A stretch of 64,000 bases of DNA, from contig NZ_JAMTCH010000003.1 of NCBI RefSeq assembly GCF_024171735.1, positions 1,476,841 through 1,540,840 of the forward strand, read 5' to 3'. Shown in pieces: positions 33,948-42,008 of the stretch. Below the pieces are notes generated by a model. That model searched no databases and was not told where the DNA came from. It worked only from the letters and a program-made list of their open reading frames with translations. Origin of the DNA: Prauserella alba (lineage in GTDB: Bacteria > Actinomycetota > Actinomycetes > Mycobacteriales > Pseudonocardiaceae). How positions within the stretch are numbered: position 1 is the stretch's first letter; each line of letters opens with the position of its first letter. The position numbers and the translations under genes are program-made.

Positions 33948-34381
33948 ATCCCCAGGTCTCAGGCAAACAGAACTTCGCGTGGTTGATCAACGACTTCGTC
34001 CGCAAGGTCCACGGGGTCACGCACGCGCTGATCATGTCCTCGGACGGTTTTCCGCTGACGGCATCCGACGAGGTCTCGACGGACGAGTCGGAGCAGCTCG
34101 CGGCGATCGCGAGCGGGATGCTCAGCCTCGCGCGCAACAGCGCGACGCTGTTCGACAAGGGCGGGTGTGAGCAGATCATCATCCGGCTCACCCACGGCTA
34201 CTTCCTGTTCATGGGCATCGGCAACGGCGCCGGACTCGCCGTGCTGACCGGGCCCGACTGCGACATGAAGGTGGTGGCGTACGAGATGACCCAGTTCGTC
34301 CGGAACGCCGGCCACGCCCTGACCCCGGAAATCCGTGCCGACATGCGACGCGTGCTGACCGCCCGCAGGGCGCAGGCGTGA
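33944..34381 (+). CDS. Roadblock/LC7 domain protein (CvnB)
   Basis: A 145-residue roadblock/LC7 protein, related to MglB, which acts on small Ras-like GTPases. It opens with NFAWLINDFVRKVHGVTHALIMSSDGFPL, the standard roadblock start in actinobacterial conservons. The GTG start overlaps the kinase stop (GTGA). In this system it is expected to act as a regulator or GAP for the CvnD GTPase encoded two genes downstream. Confidence 0.94.
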   Translation: MNPQVSGKQNFAWLINDFVRKVHGVTHALIMSSDGFPLTASDEVSTDESEQLAAIASGMLSLARNSATLFDKGGCEQIIIRLTHGYFLFMGIGNGAGLAVLTGPDCDMKVVAYEMTQFVRNAGHALTPEIRADMRRVLTARRAQA

Positions 34382-34400
34382 CGACCCCACTGGTGAGGAA

Positions 34401-34787
34401 GTGACCACCGTGTCCACAGAGAATGGGGCCGGTCAGCCGAACCGGATGCGCAGCAAGCGGATCCGTCCTTACGCGCTCACCGGCGGCCGCACCAAACCGC
34501 GTTACGACCTGCTCGTCGAAACGCTGATTTCGGTGCCGCGTTATGACCCGAGCCTGGCCGACTCGCTGATGCCGGAGTCGCGTCGGCTGTACGAGCGTGC
34601 GCGCACGCGGGTGTCGATCGCCGAGCTGTCGGTGTCGCTGGGACTGCCGCTGGGCGTGATCCGCGTGCTGGTCAGCGACCTGGCGGCCCAGGGAGCGATC
34701 TACATCCACCCCACGGCGTACGCGTATGCGCACGATCGGAACGTACTCGAGAGGATCCTCGATGGACTCAAGCGGCTACCGGTCTGA
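34401..34787 (+). CDS. DUF742 protein (CvnC)
   Basis: A 128-residue DUF742 protein, the third conservon component. The family core is visible: RPYALTGGRTKP near 22-33 and the winged-helix-like SIAELSVSLGLPLGVIRVLVSDLAAQG near 72-98. The GTG at 34401 is used; GTG 34410 is possible, since the GAGG site sits at 34394-34397. Its end overlaps the GTPase gene by 26 bases. Its function is not established; it may bind the GTPase or DNA. Confidence 0.92.
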   Translation: MTTVSTENGAGQPNRMRSKRIRPYALTGGRTKPRYDLLVETLISVPRYDPSLADSLMPESRRLYERARTRVSIAELSVSLGLPLGVIRVLVSDLAAQGAIYIHPTAYAYAHDRNVLERILDGLKRLPV

Positions 34788-35403
34788 CGGCGCGCAGGCG
34801 GCCGCCGGCGGCGAGCCGGATGAGCTGGCGGTCTCGGCGAAGATCGTGGTGGCCGGCGGTTTCGGCGTCGGCAAGACCACCTTCGTCGGATCCGTGTCCG
34901 AAGTGCCGCCGATCAACAGCGAAGCCTGGATGACCGAGGCGGGCACGGGCATCGACGAGGCGCCCGGCACCGCCCAGAAGTCGACCACGACCGTGGCGAT
35001 GGACTTCGGCAAGATCACGCTGCACAGCGACCTCCTGCTGTACCTGTTCGGCACGCCCGGCCAGGCGCGGTTCTGGTTCCTGTGGGACGACCTGTCTCGC
35101 GGTGCCTTGGGCGCCGTGGTGCTGGTCGACACCCGCCGGATCGACCAGTCCTTCGCGGCCATCAACTATTTCGAGAACGACTCGGACCTGCCGTTCATCG
35201 TCGCGGTGAACCGGTTCGACGGCGAGATGCACCACGACCTCGACGACGTCAGGGACGCCCTGGCTCTCGACGAGTCGATCCCGCTGGTGACCGTCGACGC
35301 GCGGGAGCCGAAATCCACGGCCGAGACGTTGCGTGAGCTGGTGAGCTACACGCTGGCGCTGGCCGAACTGTCTGACCCCGGGAGGGCACGAACGCATGCG
35401 TAA
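34762..35403 (+). CDS. Conservon small GTPase (CvnD)
   Basis: A 213-residue Ras-like GTPase with Walker A GGFGVGKTTF (32-41), a switch region, FGTPGQARFWFLWDD as the G3 region and VNRFD as the G4 motif. The roadblock protein is its likely regulator. ATG 34762 has GAGG 7 bases upstream; the frame before it lies inside cvnC. It overlaps the flavoprotein gene start by 8 bases, so all five genes are translated as one unit. In Streptomyces, conservons tune development and antibiotic production. Confidence 0.94.
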   Translation: MDSSGYRSDGAQAAAGGEPDELAVSAKIVVAGGFGVGKTTFVGSVSEVPPINSEAWMTEAGTGIDEAPGTAQKSTTTVAMDFGKITLHSDLLLYLFGTPGQARFWFLWDDLSRGALGAVVLVDTRRIDQSFAAINYFENDSDLPFIVAVNRFDGEMHHDLDDVRDALALDESIPLVTVDAREPKSTAETLRELVSYTLALAELSDPGRARTHA

Positions 35404-36625
35404 GATTCTGGTCGTCGGAGCCGGCCAGTCCGGGCTGCAGCTGGCGCTGTCGCTGCAGCAGCACGGATACGACGTCACCGTGATGTCGGCACGGACCGCG
35501 GACGAGATCCGCGGCGGCCGCGTGATGTCGACCCAGTGCATGTTCAACGACGCCTTGCAGACCGAGCGCAGCGAGGGCCTCAACCTGTGGGAGGCCGAGT
35601 GCGTCACCGTCGACGGGCTCGGTGTCTCGGTCGCGGGTGAGGACTCCAGCCGGGTGATGAACTGGATCGGCTGGCTCGACAACTACGGCCAGTCGGTGGA
35701 CCAGCGCGTGAAGATGGCCGGCTGGCTGGAGCTGTTCGAACAGCGCGGCGGCAAGCTCGTCATCCACGGAGTGACGACGGCGGACCTGAACTCGCTGTCG
35801 ACGATGTACGACCTGACCGTGGTCGCCGCGGGCAAGGGCGAGCTGGTGCAGCTGTTCGACCGTGACAACGAGCGCTCGGTGTGGACGAAGCCGCAGCGTG
35901 CCCTGTCGGTGGTGTACGCCCACGGCGTCGAGACCCGACCGGAGCACCCGAACAACCGCGCGGTGCGGTTCAACCTGATCCCGGGCGTGGGCGAACTGTT
36001 CATGATTCCGGGGCTCACGTTGAGCGGGAACTGCGAGATCATGTTCTTCGAGGGCATTCCCGGTGGGCCGCTCGACGTGTTCACCGATCGGCCCTCCCCG
36101 CAGGAGCACCTCGACCGCACGCTGTCGCTGATGAAGCAGTACGTGCCGTGGGAGTACGAGCGCGCGCGGGGTGCGGAGCTGACCGATGACCGCGCCACGC
36201 TGGCGGGCGGTTACACGCCGGTCATCCGGAAGCCGGTAGGCACGTTGCCGTCCGGTGGCAAGGTGCTCGGCATGGCCGACGTGGTGGTCGCCAACGACCC
36301 CATCACCGGGCAGGGCTCGAACAATGCGGCCAAGTGCGCCGACTCGTACCTGCGGTCGATCCTCGAGCGCGGGGACCAGCCCTTCGACGACGCGTGGATG
36401 ACCGACACGTTCGAGACGTACTGGGAGTACGCCCAGCACGTCACCAACTGGACGAACGCGCTCCTCACGCCGCCGCCCCCGCACGTCATGGACATCCTGG
36501 GTGCGGCGCAGGAGAACCCGGTCGTGGCGAAGCGTTTCGCCAACGGCTTCTCCGACCCGTCGGACTACCAGCACTGGTTCATGGACCCGCAGAAGACGGC
36601 TGAATACCTGGCCAGCGTGTCCTGA
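35396..36625 (+). CDS. Styrene/indole monooxygenase-like flavoprotein, last conservon gene
   Basis: A 409-residue FAD protein resembling the oxygenase subunit StyA of styrene/indole monooxygenases. The N-terminus has the dinucleotide motif VGAGQSGLQLALSL (6-19), and GQGSNNAAKCADSY near 305 is the C-terminal flavin region of that group. StyA-type enzymes need FADH2 from a partner reductase; no StyB-like gene is near. The ATG at 35396 has GGAGG 10 bases upstream and overlaps cvnD. Its position as conservon output, in place of the cytochrome P450 often found there, suggests redox or metabolite signalling. The substrate is unknown. Confidence 0.87.
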   Translation: MRKILVVGAGQSGLQLALSLQQHGYDVTVMSARTADEIRGGRVMSTQCMFNDALQTERSEGLNLWEAECVTVDGLGVSVAGEDSSRVMNWIGWLDNYGQSVDQRVKMAGWLELFEQRGGKLVIHGVTTADLNSLSTMYDLTVVAAGKGELVQLFDRDNERSVWTKPQRALSVVYAHGVETRPEHPNNRAVRFNLIPGVGELFMIPGLTLSGNCEIMFFEGIPGGPLDVFTDRPSPQEHLDRTLSLMKQYVPWEYERARGAELTDDRATLAGGYTPVIRKPVGTLPSGGKVLGMADVVVANDPITGQGSNNAAKCADSYLRSILERGDQPFDDAWMTDTFETYWEYAQHVTNWTNALLTPPPPHVMDILGAAQENPVVAKRFANGFSDPSDYQHWFMDPQKTAEYLASVS

Positions 36626-36697
36626 CCGGCGTCCCCATCGGCGGATGAGCCGGATGGGGTTCCCGGTCCGGCTCACGGCCGCTCCGGCTTCGGCATC

Positions 36698-36742
36698 ACT
36701 ACGGCGGGCCGGCACATCGTCGATGTGCCGGCCCGCCGTAGT
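36698..36742. terminator. 45-bp near-perfect palindrome ending the conservon operon
   Basis: Two 22-bp perfect arms (36698-36719 and 36721-36742) flank one central base. The position, 73 bp after the last conservon gene, fits a transcription terminator or cruciform. There is no T tract. Confidence 0.75.
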
Positions 36743-36801
36743 CCGTTCGGAGACTCCTTCAGGTGGGATGCGCCTGCGATGAGTTGAATAGCCCGCAGCT
36801 C

Positions 36802-36850
36802 CGGCGGGAACATGACAGGCGCGGGACCTGCGGCGTGTTCCCGCCGCAGG
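36802..36850 (+). promoter_or_regulatory. Overlapping, mutually exclusive hairpins in the leader of the Rv1733c-like gene
   Basis: CGGCGGGAACA (36802-36812) pairs perfectly with TGTTCCCGCCG (36836-36846). CCTGCGGC (36827-36834) pairs perfectly with GCCGCAGG (36843-36850) around an 8-base loop. The two stems share 36843-36846 and cannot form together. This sits 32 bases before the start codon, the layout of an attenuator or RNA switch. No known riboswitch class was recognised. Confidence 0.45.
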
Positions 36851-36882
36851 GCGCACTCGGAGCGGCCGGAGAGGGGAGAACG

Positions 36883-37476
36883 GTGACAGGCGTGGGATCG
36901 GACGGACGGTTCACGCGGGCGTGGCGGCGGATTCGTCCGGGCAGGAACCCGCTGGCACGGAGTGGTGATCGCTGGGAGGGCAGGCTGCTGGCGATGATCG
37001 TGGTGCTGGTGATCGCGGCGGTGCCCGCGGCGGTCAGTTGGGGCGGTGACGTCTACGCGGGCAGGCTCGACGACGCGGCGCGCGATGCGGCCGCCACCCA
37101 CCGGGTCACCGCCGAGCTGACCGCGAAGGCCCCGGTGTCGGCGACCGCAGGCCATGCGCACGATGTGCGTGCGCCGGCGCGGTGGACGGCGCCGGACGGC
37201 GGGGAGCGCACCGGTTCGGTGCCCGCCTACCGCGGCGCCACCCGTGGCACGGAGGTGACGATATGGGTCGACCACAGCGGGGCTGTCACGACGCCGCCGG
37301 TGACACGGACCGGTGCGATCGTCGACGGTGCGAGTGCCGGCGTGGCCCTGTGGCTCCTCGTCGCGGGGGCCTGTGGCCTCGGCTACGGCGCGTTCCGGAC
37401 GCTGCTCACCCGGTCCCGGCAGGCCTGGTGGGACCGTGAATGGGAACGCGTGTCCCAGGACTGGGCCCGGCAGTGA
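36883..37476 (+). CDS. Rv1733c-like membrane protein
   Basis: A 197-residue protein with two membrane segments (about 36-56 and 150-175) and a soluble domain between them. It looks like the actinobacterial Rv1733c family; Rv1733c belongs to the dormancy regulon of M. tuberculosis and has no known activity. GTG 36883 follows GGGGAG closely; the frame open from 36763 includes the hairpin region and was not used. It is followed by a DUF3048 gene after about 140 bp. Confidence 0.78.
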   Translation: MTGVGSDGRFTRAWRRIRPGRNPLARSGDRWEGRLLAMIVVLVIAAVPAAVSWGGDVYAGRLDDAARDAAATHRVTAELTAKAPVSATAGHAHDVRAPARWTAPDGGERTGSVPAYRGATRGTEVTIWVDHSGAVTTPPVTRTGAIVDGASAGVALWLLVAGACGLGYGAFRTLLTRSRQAWWDREWERVSQDWARQ

Positions 37477-37618
37477 CGACATGATCGGTGCCAGCGCCCC
37501 GGACCGGTCCACGGCACCGCCGTGGCGGGCAGTGCTGTGGCGGATAGTGCCGCACGGGAATGCGGCGCTGCCCGCGGCTGTCGCGGTCCGTGCGGCCGGG
37601 CCTGCCGGGTAGACGGTC

Positions 37619-38614
37619 ATGGCCGTGTCGCGCCCCGCGTTCCGGCTGCTGGCGGCGGTGGCCGTGTTCCTGATCGCCGCGCTCGCGGCGACGCTGCTGC
37701 TGCTCCGCGGCGGCGACGGCAACGGTGAGGATGCGGGCCGGGGTGGCGGCGGCGAGCCCACCCGCTCGGAACGGCAGAAACCGGAGGACGGCGGCCCGCC
37801 GCGGCGACCCGTCGTGGTCGTGAAGATCGACAACGTGGAGGAGGCGCGTCCGCAGACCGGACTGTCGGCGGCGGACATCGTGTACGTCGAGCCGGTCGAA
37901 GGCGGGTTGACCCGGCTGGCGGCGGTGTACGCGAGCAGACTGCCGGAGGTGGCCGGTCCGGTGCGCAGCGCCCGCGAGACCGACATCGCGCTCGTTCGCC
38001 AGTTCGGCAGACCGGTGCTGGTGTACTCGGGCGGTGCACCGGAGATCGAGCCGCTGCTGCGGCGTGCCCCGATCACGCTCGTGACCGACAAGACGCGGCC
38101 CGGCGCGTACTTCCGCGGCAACGACCGGCCCATTCCGCACAACCTGTACGTCCGCCCGCACCGGCTGCCGGGCCAGAACCGGGAGCGGGCACCGGAGCCG
38201 GTGACCGAGTCGGGAGCCGCCCCGGCCGGCGGTACACGGACCGACACCCGCACCGTCGACTTCCGTGCCGCGCGCTACCGGTTCACCTGGTCGCCCGGCG
38301 ACGGCGGGTGGCGGGTGTCGTTCGACGGTGCGCCGCTGCGGACGCGCGAGGCGGGCGACGTCACGGCGGGCACGGTCGTCGTGCAGCGGGTCGCCGTGCG
38401 CGAGGGCCGGCAGGTGCGTGACTCCGGCGGACAGCTGTCGCCGGTCGCCGTCACGGTCGGCCGCGGTGAGGCGACGATCCTGCGCGACGGCAGGGCCTTC
38501 GACGGCACCTGGTCACGGCCGTCGGGCGGGGAGAAGACCACGTACCGCACCGGCGACGGACGGCGGATTCCCGTCGGCGAAGGGCCGGTGTGGGTGCTGC
38601 TCACCCCACGGTGA
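37619..38614 (+). CDS. DUF3048 domain protein (YerB-like), membrane anchored
   Basis: A 331-residue protein with an N-terminal membrane anchor (about 9-30), a Gly/Glu-rich linker, and a DUF3048 domain starting at VVVVKIDNVEEARPQTGLSAADIVYVEPVEGG. The segment RLAAVYASRLPEVAGPVRSARETDI is typical of the family. DUF3048 (YerB in Bacillus) is an extracellular domain of unsettled function. It converges on the universal stress protein gene with only 13 bp between stops, so antisense overlap of transcripts is likely. Confidence 0.88.
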   Translation: MAVSRPAFRLLAAVAVFLIAALAATLLLLRGGDGNGEDAGRGGGGEPTRSERQKPEDGGPPRRPVVVVKIDNVEEARPQTGLSAADIVYVEPVEGGLTRLAAVYASRLPEVAGPVRSARETDIALVRQFGRPVLVYSGGAPEIEPLLRRAPITLVTDKTRPGAYFRGNDRPIPHNLYVRPHRLPGQNRERAPEPVTESGAAPAGGTRTDTRTVDFRAARYRFTWSPGDGGWRVSFDGAPLRTREAGDVTAGTVVVQRVAVREGRQVRDSGGQLSPVAVTVGRGEATILRDGRAFDGTWSRPSGGEKTTYRTGDGRRIPVGEGPVWVLLTPR

Positions 38615-38627
38615 CCGACCCAGCCCG

Positions 38628-39539
38628 TCAGCCGTCCTCGGGACGGGCGACCAACACGGGGCACCCGGCGTTGTGGATCAGGGCGTGGCTCGTCGAGCCG
38701 AGCAGCAGGCCGCGGAAACCACCGCGGCCGCGGCTGCCCACGACGACGAGCTGCGCTCGCTGGCTCCATTCGAGCAGTTCGTGCCGGGGCTTGTCCTTGA
38801 CCAGTACCCGCTCCACGGGCACGTCGGGGTAGCGCTCACGCCAGCCCGCGAGGCGTTCGGCGAGGCGCCGCTCCTCGGTGTCACGCAGCGGTTCCCAGTC
38901 GACGTGTGTTTCGCGGAACGCGGAGGTGTCGGAATCGCTCCAGGTGTGCACCGCGACGAGCGCGACACTCCGGAACGAGGCCTCGTCGAACGCGCACCCC
39001 AGCGCGCGTTCGCTCAACGGGCTGCCGTCGACACCGACCACGACGGGCCTGCGATCGGGTTCGCCGGTGTCGCCGACGTCGCCCCGCACGGACACCACGG
39101 GGCTGTGGGCGTGGCCGACGAGTGCGATGGTCGTGGAGCCGACGATGAGGCCGGTGATGCTGCGGTGCGCCGACGTGCCGAGGACGAGCAGACGTGCGGA
39201 CGCGGAGGCCTGGACCAGCGCCGGAATCGGCTGTTCCGGATCGAGCACCGTCTCCACGTCGAGCCGGGGCAGTCCGGATGCGGCGACGGTGTCGATGGCC
39301 GACTGCCGCGCTGCGTGCAGGAACTCCCACCGCTGACGGCGCAGTTCGGCCTTGAACGACTCGGGCGGCAGCATCGACTCGCCCGTGTACCGCTCCGGAT
39401 ACCCGGAGGCGTGCAGAATCTGCAGCGGTGCCCGCCGGACGGCCGCGGCCCGCGCCGCCCACTGCACTCCGCGCAACGCGGTTTCGGAACCGTCGGTCCC
39501 GACGACGACGGGTCCCTGGCCACGGCCTGTCTCGGTCAT
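38628..39539 (-). CDS. Tandem universal stress protein (two UspA domains)
   Basis: A 303-residue protein with two UspA domains (about 8-150 and 160-300). The second has the full ATP-binding pattern G-x2-G-x9-G-S in GSRGRGGFRGLLLGSTS. The first is weaker (GTSAHRSITGLIVGSTT, with Ala for the second Gly), so ATP binding may be limited to the C-terminal half. Tandem USPs of this kind are linked to hypoxia and dormancy in mycobacteria. ATG 39539 has GGAG 8 bases upstream; the longer frame to 39818 runs into repeat DNA. Confidence 0.9.
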   Translation of the reverse strand: MTETGRGQGPVVVGTDGSETALRGVQWAARAAAVRRAPLQILHASGYPERYTGESMLPPESFKAELRRQRWEFLHAARQSAIDTVAASGLPRLDVETVLDPEQPIPALVQASASARLLVLGTSAHRSITGLIVGSTTIALVGHAHSPVVSVRGDVGDTGEPDRRPVVVGVDGSPLSERALGCAFDEASFRSVALVAVHTWSDSDTSAFRETHVDWEPLRDTEERRLAERLAGWRERYPDVPVERVLVKDKPRHELLEWSQRAQLVVVGSRGRGGFRGLLLGSTSHALIHNAGCPVLVARPEDG

Positions 39540-39630
39540 CGGCGGTCTCCGTTCGTGATCACGTCCGTTCGATGGTGACGGTACGCCACGGCCGGACGCG
39601 CGGCGCGCGGCGAAACTCCGCCCCGCGCCG

Positions 39631-39690
39631 GAACACGGCACCGAAGAACACGGCACCGAAGAACACGGTGCCGAAGAACACGGTGCCGAT
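39631..39690. repeat. Four tandem copies of a 15-bp unit
   Basis: GAACACGGCACCGAA is repeated at 39631, 39646, 39661 and 39676, the last two copies with TG for CA and the fourth ending in T. It lies between two minus-strand genes. In one minus-strand frame (39559-39765, 68 residues) it reads as repeated FFG(T/A)V, hydrophobic like a membrane segment, but no ribosome site or homology supports a gene. Confidence 0.85.
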
Positions 39691-39736
39691 GAACCCTGGG
39701 CGCCGTGAGATGCGGCGCAGGCGGGGCGAGGGGCGT

Positions 39737-40480
39737 TCAGCGGGGGAGTCGTCGCCAGAGCGCACGCGGCAGCAGGCGCATGCCGAAGAACACCGGCTGC
39801 AGGATCCGTGGCACCCACACCGCGGCGCGGCCCGCCTGCAGGGCGGCGACGGTGGCGTCGGCGACCTGGTCCGGTGTACTGGAGAACGGAGCCGGGGACA
39901 TGCCTTCGGTCATGCGTCCGACGACGAAGCCCGGCCGCACGAGCAGCAGGTGCACACCGCTGCCGGCGAGGGCGTCGGCCAGTCCGCTCGCGAACCCGTC
40001 GAGTCCGGCCTTCGCCGAGCCGTAGACGTAGTTGGCGCGCCGCACCCGGACCCCCGCGACCGACGAGAACACGACGAGACTGCCGCTGCCCTGGGCTCGC
40101 AGCAGGTTCGCCAGGTGGGTCAGGGCGCTGACGTGTGCGGTGTAGTCGGTGTGGACGATCTGCAGCGCGTGCGCCGCGTCGCGTTCGCCGCGTGCCTGAT
40201 CGCCGAGGATCCCGAACGCCGTGATCACGACGCCGACCGGGCCGTGGGCGGTCATGATCTCGCCCAGCACCTCGGCGTGCCGCGCCGTGTCGTCGGCATC
40301 GAATTCGACCCGGGCCACGGACGTGGCCCCGGCGTGCCGGAGGGTCTGCTCCTGTTCGTCGAGATCGTGGCTGCGGCGCGCCGCGAGGACGACATCGGTC
40401 GCCCCGCCGCGGACGAGGCGCAGGGCGACGGCGAGGCCGATCTCGCTACGTCCGCCGAGGACGACGACGGTTCCGTTCAT
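39737..40480 (-). CDS. DprE2-like SDR (decaprenylphosphoryl-D-2-keto-ribose reductase family)
   Basis: A 247-residue short-chain dehydrogenase that matches mycobacterial DprE2 along its length. It has GGRSEIGLAVALRL at the start, VITAFGILGD, and VRRANYVYGSAKAGLDGF with Ser140, Tyr153 and Lys157, and it ends in the typical RLLPRALWRRLP. DprE2 reduces the keto sugar to decaprenylphosphoryl arabinose for the cell wall. Its partner DprE1 and arabinosyltransferases are absent here, so this may be a paralogue. ATG 40480 is used; upstream frame is non-coding. Confidence 0.85.
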   Translation of the reverse strand: MNGTVVVLGGRSEIGLAVALRLVRGGATDVVLAARRSHDLDEQEQTLRHAGATSVARVEFDADDTARHAEVLGEIMTAHGPVGVVITAFGILGDQARGERDAAHALQIVHTDYTAHVSALTHLANLLRAQGSGSLVVFSSVAGVRVRRANYVYGSAKAGLDGFASGLADALAGSGVHLLLVRPGFVVGRMTEGMSPAPFSSTPDQVADATVAALQAGRAAVWVPRILQPVFFGMRLLPRALWRRLPR

Positions 40481-40589
40481 GACCGTCGATTGTGGCGGAC
40501 GTGCGCAGCGGCGCCGACCGCGCGTCCCCGTCCGCCGACTGCATCCCGTCCGGCGACCGCGCATGCCGTGGCCACGACGGAATGCGGTC

Positions 40590-41060
40590 CTACACGCCGC
40601 GGGGCACCGTGCACCGGACCTGTGCCAGGCCGCTCTCGTCCGGGCTCGCCGTGCGCTGCTGTGCCACGACGTCGCCGTCGACGGTGATGCGGCACCGTAC
40701 GGCGGGCCCGTCCGCCTGCCTGCTGGCCGCCGCCACCTGAATGCCGAGGTATCCGTCGCTGCCCGGCGGTTCGGTGAAGGAGTGATCGAACGGTTCGCCG
40801 CCGAGTGCCACCTGGGAGCCGCGGCCACCGCGGAGCACCCGCATCAGGGTGTCGTCCGGGCCGGAGACGAGGATGCGCACCGTGTGCGGACGGGCGGTCT
40901 CCGGTGCGGGGGAGGGGCCGTCCGCGGTGCGTGAGGGCGGGTGATGCGGCGCACGGTGGGCCTGGTCGACGGCGACCGGGTCGAGCGCCGCGCTCGCCGC
41001 GCCGGTGAACAGGATCGCGATGCCCAGCACCATGCCGGCGGTGGCACGCCCGATATGCAT
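40590..41060 (-). CDS. Secreted protein with MmpS-like C-terminal domain
   Basis: A 156-residue protein with a signal peptide (about 1-25, ending GAASA), a Pro/His-rich linker, and a beta-rich domain. Its end, VRCRITVDGDVVAQQRTASPDESGLAQVRC, resembles the Ig-like domain of MmpS proteins, with two cysteines that could form a disulfide. MmpS proteins assist MmpL lipid exporters; no MmpL gene is here. ATG 41060 has GGAGG 6 bases upstream. The function is a guess. Confidence 0.72.
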   Translation of the reverse strand: MHIGRATAGMVLGIAILFTGAASAALDPVAVDQAHRAPHHPPSRTADGPSPAPETARPHTVRILVSGPDDTLMRVLRGGRGSQVALGGEPFDHSFTEPPGSDGYLGIQVAAASRQADGPAVRCRITVDGDVVAQQRTASPDESGLAQVRCTVPRGV

Positions 41061-41270
41061 GAGAGGCCCTCCCCGCCGGCGGATTCAGGTCCCGGGATTG
41101 TCGCATCCGTGACCACCCGGCCACGCATCGCGGCCACCGATGCCGCCCGAACGGCCGCCACGGCCCCGGCGCCGCCGCACTCGGCGGACGTCGAGGCGGT
41201 GCGTGTGCGCGGCCGGGTACCCGGGACTGCGGCGGCGTACCCGCCGGGCGAGACCGGTAGCCTGCGCGCC

Positions 41271-41978
41271 ATGTCCGATCGGCTGTACTTCCGCCAATTG
41301 CTCGCGGGCCGGGACTTCGCCGTGGGCGATCCCGTCGCGACCCAGATGCGCAACTTCGCCTACCTCATCGGGGACGCCGAGACGCGGGAGGCCGTGGTCG
41401 TCGACCCGGCGTACGCGGCAGGCGACCTGCTCGACACGCTGGCTGCCGACGACATGCGGCTGACCGGCGTGCTCGTCACGCACCACCACCCCGACCACGT
41501 GGGCGGCGACTTCATGGGTTTCTCGCTGCCCGGGCTGGCCGAACTGCTGGAACGGCAGCAGGTTCCGGTGCACGTCAGCGACGCCGAGGCCGAATGGGTC
41601 CGGCGCACCACGGGCGTGTCCGGCGATCTCGTTGCGCACGAGCACGACGACCGGCTCGAGGTCGGGGCCGTCGGCATCCGGTTGCTGCACACCCCGGGCC
41701 ACACCCCGGGCAGTCAGTGCTTCCTCGTCGGCGACAAGCTCGTCGCGGGCGACACGTTGTTCCTGGAAGGCTGCGGGCGCACGGACTTTCCGGGCGGCGA
41801 CGCCGACGCGATGTATCACAGCCTGCAGGCACTGGCGCGGCTGTCCGGTGACCCGGTCGTGCACCCGGGGCATCTCTACTCGGCCGAGCCGTCGGCGCCG
41901 CTGTCGGAGGTCACGGAGAACAACTTCGTCTACCGTGCCTCGTCGCTGGAGCAGTTCCGCGCGATGTTCGGCGGCTGA
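41271..41978 (+). CDS. MBL-fold metallo-hydrolase (glyoxalase II-like)
   Basis: A 235-residue metallo-beta-lactamase-fold hydrolase. The metal site THHHPDH is at 70-76; the later ligands are HTPGHTPGS, GDTLF and HPGH. This is the pattern of glyoxalase II and persulfide dioxygenase-type enzymes, acting on thioesters or thiol adducts. A C-terminal NNFVYRASSLEQFRAMFG is typical of the actinobacterial group. ATG 41271 lacks a clear ribosome site and the message may be leaderless. Earlier in-frame sequence is non-coding. Confidence 0.88.
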   Translation: MSDRLYFRQLLAGRDFAVGDPVATQMRNFAYLIGDAETREAVVVDPAYAAGDLLDTLAADDMRLTGVLVTHHHPDHVGGDFMGFSLPGLAELLERQQVPVHVSDAEAEWVRRTTGVSGDLVAHEHDDRLEVGAVGIRLLHTPGHTPGSQCFLVGDKLVAGDTLFLEGCGRTDFPGGDADAMYHSLQALARLSGDPVVHPGHLYSAEPSAPLSEVTENNFVYRASSLEQFRAMFGG

Positions 41979-42008
41979 CCCCGAGTCCGGAGCGGGACCG
42001 GGCCGCGG

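Noticed and set aside
34726-34761. Earlier start for the conservon GTPase
   Set aside because: The extension lies inside the DUF742 gene and has no ribosome site; ATG 34762 has GAGG at 7 bases.
36780-36850. DosR box in the leader of the Rv1733c-like gene
   Set aside because: GGGA/TCCC half-sites occur, but spacing and flanks do not match the known 20-bp motif.
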